A stretch of 64,000 nt of DNA, taken from assembly GCA_002170395.1 (NCBI GenBank), contig NHEJ01000002.1:91395-155394 (forward strand), given 5' to 3'. The translations under genes were made by a program, and so were the position numbers. This DNA is from Betaproteobacteria bacterium TMED82. GTDB lineage: Bacteria > Pseudomonadota > Gammaproteobacteria > Burkholderiales > Burkholderiaceae_A. Below are positions 61,820 through 64,000 of the stretch, piece by piece. The notes beneath the pieces were generated by a model, which made no database searches, was not told where the DNA came from, and saw nothing but the letters and a program-made list of their open reading frames with translations. Position 1 is the first letter of the stretch. Each line of letters opens with the position of its first letter.

Positions 61820-63892
61820 CTAACTACCGACAATTCTCTTACTCAAACTCGCTGTATTCTTAACTTCGAGCAAATTTAATTTGAGTATGTCTAATCTATC
61901 CCTACATTTTGCAGCATCTTCAAACTCTAAATTTCTAGCATGATTTAACATATCCTTTTGCAATTTCGTATATTCTTTCTCCATACTTTTTTGATTCATG
62001 AAATCGACTTCCTGAATCTCATCATCTGTTGATTTCAATAAAGAATGGCTTTTCTCCTCTGACACTCCATCTATCATTTCCCTAATTTTTTTATCAACTC
62101 CTTTCGGCCTTATTCCATTCTTTTTATTAAAAATAATTTGTTTATCTCTCCTACGGTTCGTCTCTGCGATAGCTTTACTCATGGAATCTGTTTCTCTGTC
62201 AGCATATAAAATAGCAGTTCCGTTTACGTTACGAGCAGCCCTTCCAATAGTTTGTATCAAGCTCCTATGTGATCTTAGGAAGCCTTCTTTATCAGCATCA
62301 AGAATAGCCACTAAAGATACTTCAGGTATGTCGAGACCCTCTCTCAATAAGTTGATACCAATCAAAACATCAAAAATACCAAGCCGTAAATCACGAATAA
62401 TTTCAACCCTTTCAACTGTATCTATATCAGAATGCAGATACCTCACTTTTAAACCTACATCATTAAAAAATTCGGAGAGATCTTCAGCCATTCTCTTTGT
62501 TAGCGCAGTAACCAAGACTTTATCTCCATTACTAATTCTTTTCTGAATTTCATGAGAAAGATCATCAATCTGATTTGTTGCAGGTTTAACCAATACTAGT
62601 GGATCTAGAAGGCCAGTTGGCCTTACAACCTGCTCGACCACATCAGAGCCCGACTTCTGTAATTCATAATCTGAGGGAGTGGCAGAGACAAAAACCGCCT
62701 GCCGGACTTTGGGCTCGAATTCATCAAACCGTAAAGGCCTGTTATCAAGCGCAGAAGGAAGTCGAAAACCATATTCAACAAGAGTCTCTTTTCTAGAACG
62801 GTCTCCCCTATACATGCCTCTCAACTGACCAACTGTAACGTGACTCTCATCAATGAAAATTAAGGCATCTTTTGGTAAATAATCAATAAGTGTTGGAGGC
62901 GGTTCCCCAGCCATAGATTTTGAAATATGTCGGCTGTAGTTTTCAATGCCCTTACAAAAACCTAATTCTTGCAGCATTTCAATATCAAACCGAGTTCTTT
63001 GCTCAATTCTTTGAGCTTCGATTAGTTTTCCCTGACTTTCAAAAAAAGGGATTCTCTCAGCTAATTCTTCCTTAATCGCTTCTATAGCTTCGTTTATTGT
63101 TTCTCTTGGAGTTACGTAATGAGAGGAAGGATAAATTACTGCGCGTTTGACATTTCTTAAAATTTTCCCAGTCAGGGGATCAAAAAAAATTATTTCCTCA
63201 ACTTCTTCATCAAATAATTCTATCCTTACAGCCACATCTGAGTTTTCAGCAGGAAAGATGTCAACGGTATCACCTCTAACTCTGAACCGTCCTCTAGTAA
63301 ACTCCGTATCATTTCGAACATACTGCATAGAAACTAATCTGCCGATTATTTTTTGCCTTGAAATTCTATCATTTTGCCTTACGGCTAATACCATTGCATG
63401 GTAGTTTGAAGGATTACCGATCCCGTAAATACAAGACACAGAAGCAACAATGATTGTATCTCTCCTCTCAATTAACGATTTGGTAGCTGATAGTCTCATC
63501 TGCTCAATATGTTCATTAATTGCTGAATCTTTTTCAATAAAAAGATCTCGCTGAGGGACATAAGCTTCAGGCTGATAATAATCGTAGTAAGAAACAAAAT
63601 ACTCGACAGCATTTCTGGGAAAAAAATCTCTCATTTCAGAGTAGAGTTGAGCTGCTAATGTTTTATTCGGAGCCAAAATCAGCGCAGGCCTGTTCAACTC
63701 CCCAATAACGTTAGCCATGGTAAAAGTTTTACCAGACCCCGTAACTCCAAGTAAAGTCTGAAAAGCTATTCCGTCTTTAAGATTTTCAGATATCGTATTA
63801 ATTGCTTTAGGCTGATCCCCAGCGGGACTAAATTTTGAATCTAAACTAAAAACACCACTTGAACTGGCTATCACCGTTTTGTCGTCAACCAT
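61820..63892 (-). CDS. uvrB: Excinuclease ABC subunit B
   Basis: A 690-residue UvrB helicase-like subunit of nucleotide excision repair. Walker A is GVTGSGKTF (49-57). The damage-probing beta-hairpin [12 protein letters not shown] lies near 103-114, and [21 protein letters not shown] follows. Motifs IV-VI include [23 protein letters not shown] and [10 protein letters not shown]. The C-terminal UVR domain (about 640-675) binds UvrC. The gene is complete. No convincing LexA box was seen in the 108 upstream bases. It is followed, 64 bases on, by the inactive phosphatase homologue and the ISC operon. Confidence 0.97.
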   Translation of the reverse strand: MVDDKTVIASSSGVFSLDSKFSPAGDQPKAINTISENLKDGIAFQTLLGVTGSGKTFTMANVIGELNRPALILAPNKTLAAQLYSEMRDFFPRNAVEYFVSYYDYYQPEAYVPQRDLFIEKDSAINEHIEQMRLSATKSLIERRDTIIVASVSCIYGIGNPSNYHAMVLAVRQNDRISRQKIIGRLVSMQYVRNDTEFTRGRFRVRGDTVDIFPAENSDVAVRIELFDEEVEEIIFFDPLTGKILRNVKRAVIYPSSHYVTPRETINEAIEAIKEELAERIPFFESQGKLIEAQRIEQRTRFDIEMLQELGFCKGIENYSRHISKSMAGEPPPTLIDYLPKDALIFIDESHVTVGQLRGMYRGDRSRKETLVEYGFRLPSALDNRPLRFDEFEPKVRQAVFVSATPSDYELQKSGSDVVEQVVRPTGLLDPLVLVKPATNQIDDLSHEIQKRISNGDKVLVTALTKRMAEDLSEFFNDVGLKVRYLHSDIDTVERVEIIRDLRLGIFDVLIGINLLREGLDIPEVSLVAILDADKEGFLRSHRSLIQTIGRAARNVNGTAILYADRETDSMSKAIAETNRRRDKQIIFNKKNGIRPKGVDKKIREMIDGVSEEKSHSLLKSTDDEIQEVDFMNQKSMEKEYTKLQKDMLNHARNLEFEDAAKCRDRLDILKLNLLEVKNTASLSKRIVGS

Positions 63893-64000
63893 GCTACAGT
63901 TTTTCAGTTAATTTACTCCCGTACTTTGCCCGATATTCAAGTTTTGATTCTTGTGGATTTACACGCGTATAAATGCATGTAATATGAGTTAGATCAATAC

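Noticed and set aside
63893..64000. LexA box upstream of uvrB
   Set aside because: Only a partial CTG-like half is visible; no CTGT-N8-ACAG element was found.
1..64000. CRISPR array, insertion sequence or rRNA operon
   Set aside because: No regularly spaced identical repeats, transposase frames or rRNA sequence were recognised.

Overview
The window is a low-GC (visibly A+T-rich) bacterial chromosome segment with dense, mostly intact genes and no insertion sequence, CRISPR array or prophage. Gene order points to a Betaproteobacterium-like lineage (or a close gammaproteobacterial relative). The order uvrB, LMW-phosphatase relative, iscR-iscS-iscU-iscA-hscB-hscA-fdx, and the grouping of lolC-lolD, TatD, an RpfE-like gene, prfB and lysS, are known layouts in that part of the Proteobacteria. 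AT-richness, RTX protein and carboxylate transporters would fit a free-living aquatic organism, but that is inference.

Region 1 (1-6639) is a fatty-acid beta-oxidation locus: the 5' end of fadD at the left edge, a divergent PsrA-like TetR regulator, then fadE, fadI and fadJ. AAAC-N(2-4)-GTTT palindromes lie just before the regulator and across the fadI start codon. Region 2 (6636-16941) is a minus-strand cluster: DUF1302 barrel, DUF1329, YCF48 propeller, MMPL/RND transporter, nitronate monooxygenase and a second DUF1329. A divergent GDSL lipoprotein lies upstream. I read it as a possible trans-envelope system for hydrophobic molecules. Region 3 (16945-26561) holds a small exported protein, a lipoprotein metallopeptidase, a glutathione peroxidase and a 2517-residue repeat protein with Ca-loop, RTX and DUF4214 sections.

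Region 4 (26737-35470) holds metabolic and transport genes: thioesterase, LhgO-like flavoprotein, DM13 protein, MFS transporter, two tandem Cache-domain secreted proteins, SLC13 and SLC1 carboxylate transporters and glycerol kinase. Region 5 (35475-38602) is an accessory patch of small genes. Four exported proteins share one cysteine signature (FxC, C-x8/9-C, terminal C), two short cytoplasmic proteins are paralogous, and there is a 36-residue membrane protein too short for usual ORF calling. Region 6 (38658-49831) has a HAD protein, tRNA-Ser(GGA), acetyl-CoA synthetase, class I fumarase, a GlcG-like protein, an iron-binding protein, an alpha/beta hydrolase, TatD, DUF2062, LolD/LolC and an RpfE-like protein.

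Region 7 (50056-55901) has lysS, prfB with its programmed +1 frameshift, an L,D-transpeptidase, 5-formyl-THF cyclo-ligase, and two separate proteins ending in an NTF2-like (Cds6-type) domain. Region 8 (55888-63892) is the complete ISC iron-sulfur operon, preceded by an LMW-phosphatase homologue whose catalytic cysteine is replaced by serine, and uvrB. No gene-free stretch exceeds 300 bases; the longest (37380-37629 and 49832-50055) are described.
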